64,000 nucleotides of DNA from Inia geoffrensis (GCA_036417435.1 CM070902.1:131429886-131493885); one strand, 5' to 3'. Shown: positions 1-12,871, numbered from the stretch's first letter. The notes: generated by a model not told the origin, from the letters alone. Program-made: numbers and translations.

Positions 1-210
1 AGCCTTATTCATAATCTTTAAAATGAAATAAGACCAAACTTACTTCACAGATCTGTTTATACATAAAATGTGAAATCTATTTACCAGTGCTCTGGAATTA
101 TAAAGCTTTCTGCAAAAGTATTAATATCCAGTTGTGTTGTTTGGCTTATTCCAAGGAGAGATATATTGCCTGTTCTTCTGTCATGAAAATTGGTGTCAGT
201 TGACTATTCT
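1..210. repeat. Left copy of a diverged duplication (partner 16314-16530)
   Basis: The first 210 bases align along their whole length with 16314-16530 at roughly 83% identity by eye, with a few small gaps. The first 50 bases resemble the 3' part of a MIR; the rest matches no repeat I recognise. The copy is cut by the window edge and ends where a minus-strand L1 begins. Confidence 0.75.
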
Positions 211-1376
211 CTTATTTTTTAATTTTTATTTTATATTGGAGTATAGTTGATTTACAATGTTGTGTTTTAGGTGTACAGCAAAGTGATACCAGTTATACAT
301 ATACATATTCTTTTTCAAATTCTTTTCCATTTAGGTTTTTAAAGAATATTGAGCAGAGTTCCCTGTGCTACACAGTAGCTCCTTGTTGGTTTTCTATTTT
401 AAATATAGCAGTATGTACACGTCAATCCCAACTTCCCAATCTATCCTTTCCCCCACCCTTCCCCCCTGGTAACCACAAGTTTGTTCTCTAAGTCTGTGAG
501 TCTGTTTCTGTTTTGTAAGTAAGTTCGTCTGTATCAACTTTTTTAGATTCCACATATAAGTGATATCATGTGTTATTTGTCTTTCTCTGACTGGCTTACT
601 TCACTTAGTATGAAAATTTCCAGGTCCATCCATGTTGCTGCAAATCGCATTATTTCATTCGTTTTATGGCTAATATTCCATTGTATATATGTACCACATC
701 TTTATCCACTCATCTGTTGATGGACATTTAAGTTGCTTACATGTTCTGGCTATTGTAAATAGTGCTGCAATGAACATTGGGGTGCATATGTCTTTTCAAA
801 TGATGGTTTTCTCTGGATATATTCCCAGGAGTGGGATTGCTGGATTATATGGCAGCTCTATTTTTAGTTTTTTAAGGAACCTCCATACTGTACTCCATCA
901 TGGCTGTGCCAATTTACATTCCCACCAACAGTGCAAGAGGGTTCCCTTCCTCCACACCTTCTTCAGCATTTACTGTTTGTAAACCTTTTTTGATGGAAAC
1001 TCTGACTGCTATGAGGTGGTATCTCATCGTAGTTTTGGTTTGCATTTCTCTAATAATTAGTGATATTGAGCATCTTTTCATGTGATTGTTGGCCATCTGT
1101 ATGTCTTCTTTGGAGAAATGTCTGTTTAGGTCTTCTGCCCATTTTTTGATTGGGTTGTTTGTTTTTCTGATATTGAGCCCCATGAACTGTAAATTTTGGA
1201 GATTAATCCCTTGTTGGTCACATCATTTGCACATATTTTCTCCCATTTTGGGTTGTCTTTTCGTGTGGTTTATTGTTAGTTTTCTGTGAAAAAAACTTTT
1301 GAGTTTAATTAGGTCCCATTTGTTTATTTTTGTTTTTATTTCCATTACTGTAGGAGACAGGTCGAAAAATATATTG

Positions 1377-1767
1377 CAGGACTTCCCTGGTGGTGAAATG
1401 GTTAAGAATCTATCAATGCAGGGGTCATGGGTTCGATCCCTGGTCCAGGAAGATCCCACATGCCATGGAGAAACTAAGCCCAGGCACAACTACTGAGCCT
1501 GTATTCTAGAGCCTGTGTGCTGCAGCTACTGACGCTCGTGTGCCACAACTACTGAAGCCCGTGCACCTACAGCCCATACTCCACAACAAGAGAAACCATC
1601 ACAATGAGAAGCCTGCGCACTGCAATGAAAAGTAACCTCCGTTTGCTCACTGCAGCTAGAGGAAGCCATTGTGCAGCAATGAAGACCCAATGCAGCCAAA
1701 AAATTAATTAAAACAAATAAATAAATTAATAAATAAAAAGTATTTTTAAAAATAAATTTTCAACAAA
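1377..1767 (+). mobile_element. CHR-type SINE (long form) inside L1
   Basis: It has a tRNA-like head (ACTTCCCTGGTGG, B box GGGTTCGATCC) and the long CHR body ending GACCCAATGCAGCC plus an A-rich tail. The flanking target-site duplication is imperfect, CGAAAAATATATTG versus AGAAAACGATATTG. L1 sequence resumes without loss on both sides. Confidence 0.92.
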
Positions 1768-3366
1768 AGAAAACGATATTGTTTCAATTTATGTCAAAGA
1801 GTGCTCTTCCTACATTTTCCTCTAACAGTTTTACAATATCCAGTTTTACATTAAGGTCTTTAATCAATTTTGAGTTTATTTTTGTGTATGGTGTTAAGGA
1901 ATGTTCTAATCTCTTTTTTTTTCACATGTAGTTGTCTAGTTTTCCCAGCACAATTTATTGAGGAGACTGTCTTTTCTCCATTGTACTTGCCTCCTTTGTT
2001 GTAGATTAATTGACCATACGTGTATGGGTTTATTTCTGAGCTTTCTATCCTGTTCTATTGATCTATATTTGTTTTTGTGCCAGTACCATACTGTTTTGTG
2101 CCAGTACCATAGTGTTTTGTGTCAGTACCGTACTGCTTTGTAGTATAGTCTGATGCCAGGGAGCCTGAGTCCTCCAGCTCTGTTTTTCTTTCTCAAGATT
2201 GCTTTGGCTATGTGGGGTCTTTTTGTCTCCATACAAATTTAAGATTTTTTTGTTCTAGTTCTGTGAAAAATGCCATCGGTAATTTGATAGTGATTGCATT
2301 GAAACTGTAGATTGCCTTGGGTGGTATAGACATTTTGACCATATTAATTCTTCCAATCCAAGAACATGGTATATCTTTCCATCTGTTTGTGTCATCTTCA
2401 ATTTCATTCATCAGCGTCTTATAGTATTTGGAGTACAGATTTTTGCCTCCCTAGGTAGGTTTATTACCAGATATTTTGTTCTTTTTAATGCGATGGTAAA
2501 TGAGATTGTTTCTTATTTCTCTTTCTGATCTTTCATCATTAGTGTATAGAAATGGAACAGATCTGTGTATTTATTTGCATCCTGCAACTTTACCATATTC
2601 ATTGATGAGATCTAGTATTTTTCTGGTAGCATCGTTATGATTTTCTATGTATAGTATCATGTCATCTGCAAATAGTGACAGTTTTACTTCTTTTCCAGTT
2701 TGTATTCCTTTTATTTCTTTTTCTTCTCTGATTGTTGTGGCTAAGACTTCCAAAACAATGTTGAATAATAGTGGTGAGAGTGGACATCCTTGTCTTGTTC
2801 CTGATCTTAGAGGAAATGCTTTCAGCTTTTCACAATCTAGTATGATGTTAGTTGTAGGTTTGTCTTATATGGCCTTTATTATGTTGAGGTATGTTCCCTC
2901 TATGCCCACTTTCTGGAGAGTTCTTATCATAAATGGGTTTTGAATTTTGTCAAAAGATTTTTCTGCATCTATTGAGAGGATCATATGGTTTTTATTCTTC
3001 AATTTGTTGATGTGGTATATCACACTTATTTGTGGAAATTGAAAACTCCTTGCTTCCCTGGGATAAATCCCAGTTGATCATGGTGTGTGAACCTTTTAAT
3101 GTATTGTTGGGTTCAGCTTGCTAATAGTTTGTTGAGGAAGTTTGCATCTACATTCATCAGTGGTATTGGCCTATAATATTCGTTTTTTGTGGTATCTTTG
3201 GTTTCGATATCAGGGTGATGTTGACCTCACAAAATGAGTTTGGGAGTGTTCCTTCCTCTGCAGTTTCTTGGAATAGTTTCAGAAGGACAGGTGTTAACTC
3301 TTCTCTAGATGTCTGATAGAATTCGCCTGTGTAACCAACTGGTCCTAGACTTTTGTTTGTTGGCAG

Positions 3367-3373
<7 letters not shown>

Positions 3374-3397
<24 letters not shown>

Positions 3398-3590
3398 TGC
3401 AGTACGTGGGCCTCTCACTGTTGTGGCCTCTCCCATTGTGGAGCACAGGCTCCAGACATGCAAGCTCAGCAGCCATAGTGCACAGGTCCAGCCACTCCAC
3501 GGCATGTGGGATCTTCCCGGACCATGGCATGAACCCGTGTCCCCTGCATCGGCAGGCAGACTCTCAACCACTGTGCCACCAGGGAAGCCC
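3374..3590 (-). mobile_element. CHR-type SINE (short form) inside L1
   Basis: Poly(T) is followed by GCAGTACGTGGGCC and the head ACCAGGGAAGCCC at the right end, so it lies on the minus strand. Target-site duplications TGTTGGCAGTTTCTT and TGTTGGGAGTTTCTT flank it. Confidence 0.93.
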
Positions 3591-4176
3591 TGTTGGGAGT
3601 TTCTTAGTCACAGTTTCAATTTCGGTACCTGTGATTGGTCTGTTCATATTTTCTATTTCTTCCTGGTTCTGTGTTGGAGGGTTGTACCTTTCTAAGAATT
3701 TATCCATTTCTTCTAGGTTGTCCATTTTATTGGCATATAGTAATTCATAGTAGTCTCTTATTATCTTTTGTATTTCTGTTGTATTGGTTGTTACTTCTCC
3801 TTTTTCATTTCTAATTTTATTGATTTGCCCTCGCTTTTTTTCTTGTCAAGTCTGGCTAGAAGTTTATCAATTTTGCTTATCTTTTTGAAGAAACAGCTTT
3901 TAGATTCATTGATCTTTTCTGTTGCTTTTTAAATCTTTATTTCATTTATTTCTTCTCTGATCATTATAGTTTCTTTCCTTCTACTAACTTTGGGTTTTGT
4001 TTGTTCTTCTTTATCTAGTTGCTGTTGGTGTAAGGTTAGGTTGTTTATTTGAGATTTTCCTTGTTTCCCGAGGTAAGATTGTATTGCTATAAACTTTCCT
4101 CTTAGAACCACTTTTGCTATGTCCCATAGGTTTTGGATCATTATGCTTTTGCTTTCATTTGTCTCTAGTATCTTTT

Positions 4177-4492
4177 CTAAAATAAATAAATAAATAATTT
4201 ATGGCAGTGTTGGGTCTTCACTGCTGTGTGCGGGCTTTCTTTAGTTGCGGTGTGCGGGGACTTCATTGAGGTGCATGGGCTTCTCACTGCAATGGCTTCT
4301 CTTGTTGAGGAGCACAGGCTCTAGGTGTGTGCACTTCAGTAGTTGTGGCTTGAGGGCTCTAGAGCACAGGCTCAGTTGTGGTGCATAGGCTTAGTTGCTC
4401 CACGGCATGTGAGATCTTCCCAGACCAGGGATTGAACCCGTGTCCCCTGCTTTGGCAGGCAGATTCTTAACCACTGTGCCACCCAGGAAGTC
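4177..4492 (-). mobile_element. CHR-type SINE (long form) inside L1
   Basis: It starts with an ATAAATAAAT tail complement and carries the long CHR body and a tRNA-like head at the right. It is flanked by TCTCTAGTATCTTTT and TCTCTAGGTATTTTT. Confidence 0.92.
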
Positions 4493-5110
4493 TCTCTAGG
4501 TATTTTTTTATTTTCTCTTTGACTTCTTCAGTGATCAATTGTTTGTTTAGCAGCATATTGTTTGTATGCTTTTTTTCTTGTATTTGATTTCTAATCACAT
4601 AGCATTGTGATCAGAAAAGATGCTTGATATGATTTCAATTTTCTTAAATTTACTGAAGCTCACTTTGTGGCCCAGCATGTGATCCTGGAGAGTGTTCCTT
4701 GTGTACTTTAGAAAAATGTGTATTCTGCTGCTTTTGGATGGAATACTCTATAAATATCAATTAAGCCTTTATGATCTAATGTGTCACTTAAAGCCTGTGT
4801 TTCATTATTGATTGGATGATCTGTCCACTGATGAAATGTGGTGTTAAAGTTCCCCACTATTATTGTATTGCTGTTGATTTCCCTTTTTATGGCTGTTAGC
4901 ATTTGTCTTATATATTGAGGTGCCCCTATGTTGGGTGTATATATATTTACAATTGTTATATATTCTTCTTGGATTGGCACTTTTGTAGTGTCCTTTGTCT
5001 CTTGCAACAGTCTTTATTTTAAAGTCTATTTTATCTGATATGAGTATTGCTACTCCAGCTTTCTTTTGATTTCCATTTGCATGGAATACATTTTTCTCTC
5101 TCCTCACTTT

Positions 5111-5282
5111 TTTTTTTTTTTTTGCGGTACACGGGTCTCTCACTGTTGTGCAGGCTCCGTGGCCATGGCTCATGGGCGCAGCTCTACCACCGCATGTGGG
5201 ATCTTCCTGGACCAGGGCACGAACCCATGTCCCCTGCATTGGCAGGCAGACTCTCAACCATTGCGCCACCAGGTAAACCCTA
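5111..5282 (-). mobile_element. CHR-type SINE, internally deleted, inside L1
   Basis: It has poly(T), GCGGTACACGGG and the head GCGCCACCAGG. About 35 bases of the usual body (GGCCTCTCCCATTGCGGAGC region) are missing. The target-site duplication is TCTCCTCACTTT versus TCCCCTCACTTT. Confidence 0.9.
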
Positions 5283-6301
5283 TCCCCTCACTTTCAGTCT
5301 TGTGTGTGTCCCTAGGTCTGAAGTGGGTTTCTTGTAGAAAACATATATATGTTTTTGTATCCATTCAGCCAGTCTATGTCTTTTGGTTAGAGTATTTAAT
5401 CCATTTACGTTTAATTATCAATATGTATATTCTTATTGTCATTTTGTTAATTGTTTTGGATTTGTTTTTGTAGGTGTTTTTCTTCCCTTCTTGTTTTGCT
5501 GTCTTCTCTTGTGATTTGATAATTATGGTGTTCTGTTTGGATTCCTTTTTCTTTTTTTGTGTGTGTGTATCTATTGTAGGTTTTCGGTTTTCAGTTACCA
5601 TGAAGTTTTGATATAGCAGTCTATATATAAACAAGATTGTTTTAAGATGCTGGTCTTTTAATTTCAAATGCATTTCTCATATCCTACAATTGTGCTCTCT
5701 TCTCACAATTTCTGGTTTTGATATCATATTGATGATCAGGTGATGGTTTCTTACCTTTACATGTTTGCTTTTACTGGTGAGCTCTTCCATTTGTAATTTT
5801 CTTGTTTATAGTTGTGACCTTTTCTTTTCCCCCTAAAGAAGCTTCTCTAGCATTTGTTGCAAAGCTGGTCTGGTGGTCCTTAATTCTTTTAGCTTTTTTT
5901 TGTTTGTAAAACTTTTGATTTCTCCAAATTTGAATGAGAGCCTTACTTATGGGAGTTGCCTCTATGTTATTTGTTGCTTTTCCCTTGTTGCTTTTAATAT
6001 TTTTTCTTTGTCTTTAATTTTTGTCAATTTGATCACTACGTGTCTTGGCATGTTCTTCCTTGGGTTTATTCTGCCTGGGACTATCTGCTTCCCGGACTTA
6101 GGTGGCTGATTCTTTTCCCATGTTAGGAAAGTTTTCAGCTATTATCTCTTCAAATATTTTCTCAGTTCTTTCTCTCTTCTCCTTCTGGGACCCCTATAAT
6201 GCAAATCTTGGTGCATTAAATCTTGTCCCCCAGAGATCTCTTAAACTGTCCTAATTTCTTTTCATTCTTTTTTCTTCTGTTCTGTGCAGGGATTTCCAAA
6301 G

Positions 6302-6400
6302 AAAGAGTAGCCCCTGCTTGCCACAACTAGAGAAAGCACTGTGCAGCAATGAAGACCCAATGCAGCCAAAAATAAACAAAACAAAACAAACAAACAAAAG
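6302..6400 (+). mobile_element. CHR-type SINE, 3' fragment
   Basis: Only the last part of the long CHR body (GCCACAACTAGAGAAAGCAC to GACCCAATGCAGCC) and an (AAAC)n-like tail remain. The head is missing. It abuts the broken 5' end of the L1, so a deletion joined the two. Confidence 0.8.
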
Positions 6401-6880
6401 AAGTGTATGCATTTGGATTTTTATCAGTTTTGGTCACTGATATATTCCAAGCCATTAAGAGCAAAGCTTTGCACTTGGATGAAGAACAAACAATGAAATG
6501 GCCTTTCTTCTTCTTTGCCTGACTTGACAGTTTTTAATTAGGCTTTAAAACCTGTGTGTGGACTTCACATCCAGAAGACCCCCATTCTCCTTTGGCCCAG
6601 AACTTTGCACACACCTCAGTCCTTAACATTTGTCTGCAGGTTGACTTTTTGAATCTTCTGCTCTGTTTTAGGCCCCTAAGCTCTGAGTTTTTTTACTTAT
6701 TGCTGTACCTTCAGTTCTTATTATCACAGCTCTCAGGACATAGTAAATAACAAATGTTTGTGAATGGATGTCTTACCATGATATCTCCTCTGAACTTCAA
6801 GCCAAATACCTAAGTAAAATCAACCAGGGGTGTTTCAAATACACCCCAGGTTCATTCATGTTCTTTCCCTAGATTTTCAT
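6401..6880. other. No gene seen
   Basis: AT-rich sequence without a recognisable gene or repeat. The short open frames are broken and have no coding character. Confidence 0.5.
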
Positions 6881-7170
6881 GTGGCTCACTCTACCCAATG
6901 TCATTTCCTATCACCCTGTCAAAAAATAGCACCTCTTCTAATTACTTTCTCTGTTTTATTGCAGTTAGCCTGACATAAAATTTTACTGAATTCTGAGAGT
7001 CTAAAAATGACCCTGGCATATAATTGATATTCAGTAAGTATTGGTAAATCAATGAATACTAAATCACAGCTCTCTACAAACCTGGTTATTGCTTTCATTG
7101 TTTCCCATCAGAGTGAATGTCACCAAGCTTCACCAAGTTACTCAAATCAGAAAGCCAGCAGTCATTCTTT
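6880..7170 (+). mobile_element. L2 fragment, left part of an interrupted copy
   Basis: Phrases such as AAAAAATAGCACCTC (6920s) and CAGAGTGAATGTCACCAAG followed by AAAGCCAGCAGTCATTCTT match old L2 sequence on the plus strand. The match breaks off at 7170 and resumes at 8527. Confidence 0.6.
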
Positions 7171-8526
7171 CTTATGGTTTATTTTTAAAATTTAGGATAT
7201 AACTAACATTTTATAGAATACACAACCATTATGTGTTCAGTTTTATGAGTTTTGGCACTTATTTATCCATATAACAATTACCCAAAACAAGATAGAGGAC
7301 ATTTCCATCACTTAGAAATGTCTGTTGTGCTCTTTTCCAGTCAACCCATTCCCCAGTTTCTGACTTCTGACACCATAGATTCACTCTGCCTACGGATTTT
7401 AACTTCATTTGAATGAACTCATACAGTATGCACTCTTTTGTGTCTGGATTCTTTTGCTTAACATATTTTTTTTGCTTAACATGTTGTAGTGAGTGTTACT
7501 ATATTCGTCAGCAATTTGTTCATTTTTATTGTTGAGCAGTATTCCATTCCATGAATATATCATAATTTGTTTATCCATTCCCTATGACTGGTACTGAGAT
7601 TGTCTCCAGTTTTGGGTTATTATGAGTAAGACTTCTGTGAACATTCTTGTGCAGTCTTTTGGGAAGGACATTTTTTAATTTATTTTGGGTAAATACCTAA
7701 GAATGTGCAGATTTGGGGGTCCCCGACACCACCCTCAGGTTCAGCAATTCACTAGAAGGACACACAGAACTCAGCAAACTATTATGCGCATGGTTATGGT
7801 TTATTGTGGTTTAAAGATTAAAATTAGCAATAGGAAAAGACTGAGAGAGCAGAGTCCAGGAGAGACCAGGTGTGAAAGTCCAGTTGTTTTTTCTCAGTGG
7901 AATCAAATGACAGTGTTTAGGCATTGATGTGTGATAATATGCACAAGGTATTTCCAACCAGGGAAGCTCACCTGATCCTTGGTGTCAGCTCTTTTATTAG
8001 TAGTTGGCCATGTAGACACAGATGATTGACTGTTCACATGGTGACTTTGGTTTCCAGCCCCTCCAGAGGGCAAGCTGTGTAACCCCCCCATAAATCACAC
8101 TGCCCCAAACATAAATCACTATCTGGCATGGCTCAAGGCCAACAAAGACACTCCTACCAGGCAGAATTTTCCAAAGGCTAAAAGATTACCACCCAGAGTT
8201 GGGGGCAAAGAGCCAAACCTGTCTTTGGGCAAGATTAATCCCTTACTGCACAGAGTATAACTGCTAAGTCATAGTAGGTTTGTGTTCAACTTTATAAGAA
8301 ACTAGAAAATAGTTCTCCAAGTGGCTGTACCTTTTTACATTCCCACCAGCAGTCCAGTTGTTTCACATCTGTATTGTTGGTCTTTTTTATTTTAGCCATT
8401 GTTAGTGGTTGTGAATAGGCTTTCATTGTGGTTTTCATTTTCATTTTCCCTGATGATTAATAATGCGGGTACCTTTTAATGTTCTTTTAGTACAAACCAT
8501 TGAACATTTTCGTATATCATCTCAGA
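7171..8526 (-). mobile_element. Old L1 (L1M-like) 3' region inserted in L2
   Basis: The minus strand carries the conserved ORF2 C-terminal/3' region (complement of CATTCCCACCAGCAGT and TCCATTCCATGAATATATC). The ten-base target-site duplication AGTCATTCTT is at 7160-7169 and 8527-8536. The copy is split in two by an LTR at 7704-8252. Confidence 0.75.
7704..8252 (-). mobile_element. Solo ERV-type LTR inserted in old L1
   Basis: About 549 bases that begin TGTGCAGTAAGGG and end CTGCACA when read on the minus strand, with an AATAAA within GCTCTTTTATTAG (complement) as expected for an LTR poly(A) signal. L1 sequence continues on either side. The family is not identified. No internal viral genes are present. 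Confidence 0.65.
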
Positions 8527-9600
8527 AGTCATTCTTGACACTTCTCTTGCCTTTACAGTCTATATCCAATCTTTTATCAAGCCTTCTTGATTTTATCTCC
8601 TAAATAGCTCTCAAAACTCTGCCTTTCTCCATCTCTATCACCACCACCCTAAACTGAGCCCCTTGGATCTCTATCCTGGGCTTCTGTGGTGGCTCTTTAG
8701 TGCTTTACCTACATCCACGGTGACCACCCTCTGATCCATTCTTTATGACAGCTGCAATGATCCATTGAAAAGTTAATTCCTATTATTTTATAATCCTTCC
8801 TAAACACACCAAAATAAGCAAAAACAAACAAACAATACGAACTTCATTGCCTACTCATTTCTCTTAGGACAAAGCATTTCCTAGCATGATGGATAAAACC
8901 TTGCAATCTCAAGCCCTCTTAAACTCTCCAGCCTTCTTTTCCATCCTTCTCACTATTGCTTTCTATACTGCAGTCATATTGGCCTTCTTTCTATCCCTTG
9001 TTTTCACCTCTGGCTCTCCCTTACCATAGAGTTTATACTTTTACTGTTACTTAATGCCTGGAGAGTTTCCTTCCCTCTCTTTTACAGTAAGTTAACTTCT
9101 TCTCATCTCATAGTTCAACTGAAGTCTCATCCACTCAGAGAAGCCTTCCAGAACCTCCATGACTAGGTCAAATTCCTCAGTGATAGGTACTCCTGGCTCT
9201 CTATGTAGCTCTTCTGAGGAAGATATATCACAGCTACAATTTTAAATTTATTTGTATGATTTTTTATTAGTCTCTCTCTCTCTCTCTGCAGTAGAGAAGG
9301 ACTCTCAGTGGTGTGCTGGAACCTACTCTAAGAACCTGTTGTGGGCATCTTTTCCCAACTCCACTATCAGAGGCACCACATTGATAGCTTAAAGTTAACC
9401 AGCATGCATGTATTTACACCATAGAAATTGGTAAGTGCTATACACTAAGGTTTTTTTCCCCTTCCTGGAGAGGAGGTAGTTTAAATGTTTACCAGCACAC
9501 TACTGGAAAAATCAATACTTTTTTTCTCCATCACTGTATCCTCACCAGAAGAAAGTCTTGGGCCACAATGATTTATCAATCAATATTTGTTAAATAAGTG
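8527..9600 (+). mobile_element. L2 3' half, right part of the interrupted copy
   Basis: It carries typical L2 phrases in order: GTCATTCTTGACACTTC, TATCCAATC, TTTTATCTCCTAAATA, CTCCATCTCTATCACCACC and, near the 3' end, CAGAGAAGCCTTCCAGAACC, then AATATTTGTTAAATAAGTGAA. A short (TC)n run is at 9271-9288. Confidence 0.7.
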
Positions 9601-10267
9601 AATAATTCAGTACTCTGGGCTGTCCAACCCCCTTGGGATTGCTTTTTTGCTCTTTCTCATCTAACTCTCCTAAATATTTTGAAAGGTGGGGCATTGGACA
9701 GTGGTCTGTTTACTACTGAATATTTTTGACTGGGTTGCAGCAATAAGAATATTAATTTTGTATTTATAATTGTTAGTATTTTTCTGGATGGCCTATGGAA
9801 TAGGTTTTCTCTCTTCTCCCATGCCCCAATTTTGCTGGCTCTTCAAAGACCACCTCGTTTATTCAGGCAGATTAAAAGACCCACCATGAGACAAATGGGG
9901 CCTAACAGGAGACAGTGCATATACACCAACAGAGAGAATACATAAAAATTTACATGGAGTGTACCATGTAATAGAAACCACTTAAAATTCCATTTCTGCT
10001 TTTCTGATTCAAGCCCTTCTGGAGTATTTTCTTTGGCATGTGTAGAGAACAAAACATTTCAGGGAGAACAGCTCAGGGCTCAGTTTAAGCTGTTAACCAA
10101 GTTAATTGCTGGTGTGGGGATGCAACATGATATCGCGCTAGTTTTTTCATGTTTTAGTCATTCCATTCTACTGCTATAATTTTTGCCATGATATCATGCG
10201 GTAACAAGCCAATTGTATTATTGTTTGTAATATTTCATATTTTTCTTTAAAATGAGCAACTTTTAAA
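9601..10267. other. No gene seen
   Basis: AT-rich sequence with no recognisable gene. The open frame 9843-10052 on the minus strand has no known domain and no codon bias that I can see. Confidence 0.5.
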
Positions 10268-10280
10268 CACAAATTTATTT

Positions 10281-10486
10281 ATTTATTTATTGCGTTACAC
10301 GGGCCTCTCACTGTTTTGGTCTCTCCCATTGCGGAGCTCCGGGAGCTCCGGACCTGCAGGCTCAGTGGCCGTGGCTCACGGGCCTAGCCTCTCTGCAGCA
10401 TGTGGGATCTTCCCGGACTGAGGCCCGAACCCGTGTCCCCTGCATTGGCAGGCAGACTCTCAACCACTGTGCCACCAGGGAAGACC
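10281..10486 (-). mobile_element. CHR-type SINE (short form)
   Basis: It has an (ATTT)n tail complement, GCGTTACACGGGCC and a head ending ACCAGGGAAGACC. A perfect 13-base target-site duplication, CACAAATTTATTT, lies at 10268-10280 and 10487-10499. Inside, GGAGCTCCG is duplicated in tandem, a private change of this copy. Confidence 0.95.
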
Positions 10487-10499
10487 CACAAATTTATTT

Positions 10500-10885
10500 C
10501 TAAAGGCATTTCGTATCATGCTTTTAAATGTTTTATTCCCCCAAGTTCACATTAAACTAACACACAGAAGATGTACACCAAAATGTCATCTCATGTACTT
10601 CCAGCAGTATCCCTAACACACTTTGGGAAAAAAATAATAACATAGAACATGTATTTTGGAGCTATCTACATTTACTTTGATACCTTAGATCTCCCAGAAG
10701 GTCAAATTACCTCTCTGGGACTTACATTATTTATCTGTAATAAATAATTTAAATAATGATTTTAGAAGCATCATGACTTTTATTCATATAAAGAATGCTG
10801 TATGAATCTGACTTAGTACTGAATATTTACAATTGTGAAGTACAGCTCAAGCGTTCTTGTTAGTAATATTCTTTCCGTTATTCAT
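10500..10885 (+). other. No gene; possible MIR remnant at 10680-10850
   Basis: The phrase CAAATTACCTCTCTGGGAC...TTATTTATCTGTAATAA resembles the 'cctcatctgtaaaatg' core of MIR. Nothing else is recognised. Confidence 0.35.
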
Positions 10886-11930
10886 TTTTTTAATTTTTAA
10901 ATTTAATTTATTTTTTTATACAGCAGGTCCTTATTAGTCATCAATTTTATACATGTCAGTGTATACATGCTAATCCCAATCACCCAATTCATCACACCAT
11001 CTCACCCACCACCTGCTGCTTTTCCCCTTTGGGGTCCATATATTTGTTCTCTACATCTGTGTCTCAATTTTGCCCTGCAAACCTGTTCATCTGTACCATT
11101 TTTCTAAGTTCCACATATATGCGCTGGTATACGATATTTGTTCTTCTCTTTCTGACTTACTTCACTCTGTATGACAGTCTTTAGATCCATCCATATCTCT
11201 ACAAATGACCCAATTTCGTTCTCTTCTATGGCTGAATAATATTCCACTGTATATATGTACCACATCTTCTTTATTCATTCCTCTATCGTTGGGCATTAAG
11301 GTTGTTTCCATAAGGTTGCTTCCGCTATTGTAAAGTGCTGCAATTAACATTGGGGTGCATGTGTCTTTTTGAATTATGGTTTTCTCAGGGTATATGCCCA
11401 GTAGTGGGATTGCTGGGTCATATGGTAGTTCTATTTTTAGTTCTTTAAAAACGTCTATACTGCTCTCCATAATGGCTGTATCAATTTACATTCCCACAAA
11501 GAGTGCAAGTGTTCCCTTTTCTCCACACCCTATACAGCATTTGTAGTTTGTAGATTTTCTGATGATGCCCATTCTAACTGGTGTGAAGTGATACCTCATT
11601 GTAGTTTTGATTTGCATTCCTCTAACAATTAGTGATGTTGAGCAGGTTTTCATGTGCTTCTTGGCCATCTCTATGTCTTCTTTGGAGAAATGTCTATTTA
11701 GGTCTTCTGCCCATTTTTGGATTGGGTTGTTTGTTTTTTTAAATATGGAGCTGCATAAGCTGTTTATATATTTTGGAGATTAATCCTTTGTCCGTTGATT
11801 CGTTTGCAAATATTTTCTCCCATTCTGAGGATTGATTGTCTTTTCGTCTTATGGTTTCCTTTGTTATGCAAAAGCTTTGAAGTTTCATTAGGTCCCATTT
11901 GTTTATTTTGTTTTTATTTCCATTTCTCTT
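10886..11930 (-). mobile_element. L1 3' end, truncated
   Basis: L1 3' UTR and ORF2 C-terminus on the minus strand (conserved [18 protein letters not shown] in frame 11162-11470). It stops at the phrase TTTTATTTCCATTTCTC, where the 3' end of a second L1 begins, so it is either 5'-truncated there or was cut by that insertion. No continuation is found beyond 16290. Confidence 0.88.
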
Positions 11931-12301
11931 TTTTTTTTAACATCTTTATTGGGTTAAATTTGCTCTACAATGGTGTGTCAGTTTCTACTTTATAACAAAG
12001 TGAATCAGTTATATATATACAGACGTTCACATATTTCTTCCCTCTTGCGTCTCCCTCCTTCCTTCCCTCCCTATCCCACCCCTCCCAGCAGTCACAAAGC
12101 ACCGAGCTGATATCCCTGTGCCAAGCGGCTGCTTCCCATTAGCTATCTACCTTACGTTTGTTAGTATATATATGTCCATGCCACTCCCTCGCCCTCTCAT
12201 AACTCACCCCTCCCCCTCCCCATATCCTCAAGTCCGTTCTCCAATAGGTCTGTGTCTTTATTCCTGTCTTACCCCTAGGTTCTTCATAACATTTTTTTTT
12301 C

Positions 12302-12871
12302 TTAAATTCCATATATATGTGTTAGCATACGGTATTTGTCTTTGTCTTTCTGACATACTTCACTCTGTATGACAGACTCGAGGTCTATCCACCTCATTAC
12401 AAATAGCTCAATTTCGTTTCTTTTTAATGCTGAGTAATATTCCATTGTGTATATGTGCCACATCTTCTTTATCCATTCATCTGACGATGGGCACTTAGGT
12501 TGTTTCCGTCTCCGGGCTATTGTAAATAGAGCTGCGATGAACATTTTGGTACACGCCTCTTTTTCAATTTTGGTTTTCTCAGGGTATATGCCCAGTAGTG
12601 GGATTGCTGGGTCATATGGTAGTTCTATTTTGAGTTTTTTAAGGAACTTCCATACTGTTCTCCATAGTGGCTGAACCAATTCACATTCCCACCAGCAGTG
12701 CAAGAGGGTTCCCTTTTCTCCACACCCTCTCCAGCATTTATTGTTTCTAGATTTTTTGATGATGGCCATTCTAACTGGTGTGAGGTGATATCTCGTTGTA
12801 GTTTTGATTTGCATTTCTCTAATGATTAATGATGTTGAGCATTCTTTCATGTGTTTGTTGGCAGTCTGCAT
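12302..12871 (-). pseudogene. L1 ORF2 C-terminal remnant (189 codons)
   Basis: The frame carries the ORF2p C-terminal hallmarks [17 protein letters not shown] and [17 protein letters not shown], and a Cys-rich stretch ([18 protein letters not shown]). It ends in its own frame, cut off from the RT part by frameshifts. It is the longest surviving piece of L1 protein in the window. Confidence 0.85.

Larger units (their letters stand above)
211..6300 (-). mobile_element. LINE-1 (L1), minus strand, decayed, with four SINE insertions
   Basis: The minus strand reads from ORF1 remnants (about 5900-6300) through ORF2 endonuclease (about 4700-5070), reverse transcriptase (about 2200-4150) and the ORF2 C-terminus (about 690-1290) to the 3' UTR near 211. 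The RT active-site motif FADD survives in the frame 2571-2753. The endonuclease motif normally read as GDFN appears as GNFN (4708-5007), which should abolish nicking. Frameshifts and stops break both ORFs, so the element is dead. The 5' end is lost near 6300, where a SINE tail fragment follows. Confidence 0.93.

Noticed and set aside
3309..3750. Open frames of 117-128 codons, and similar ones at 5047-5473, 41458-41842, 49430-49866, 56635-56890 and 57149-57403
   Set aside because: They are translations of CHR-type SINE copies joined to flanking sequence; the same peptides (HSTACGIFPD, PADAGDTGS) recur at every SINE.
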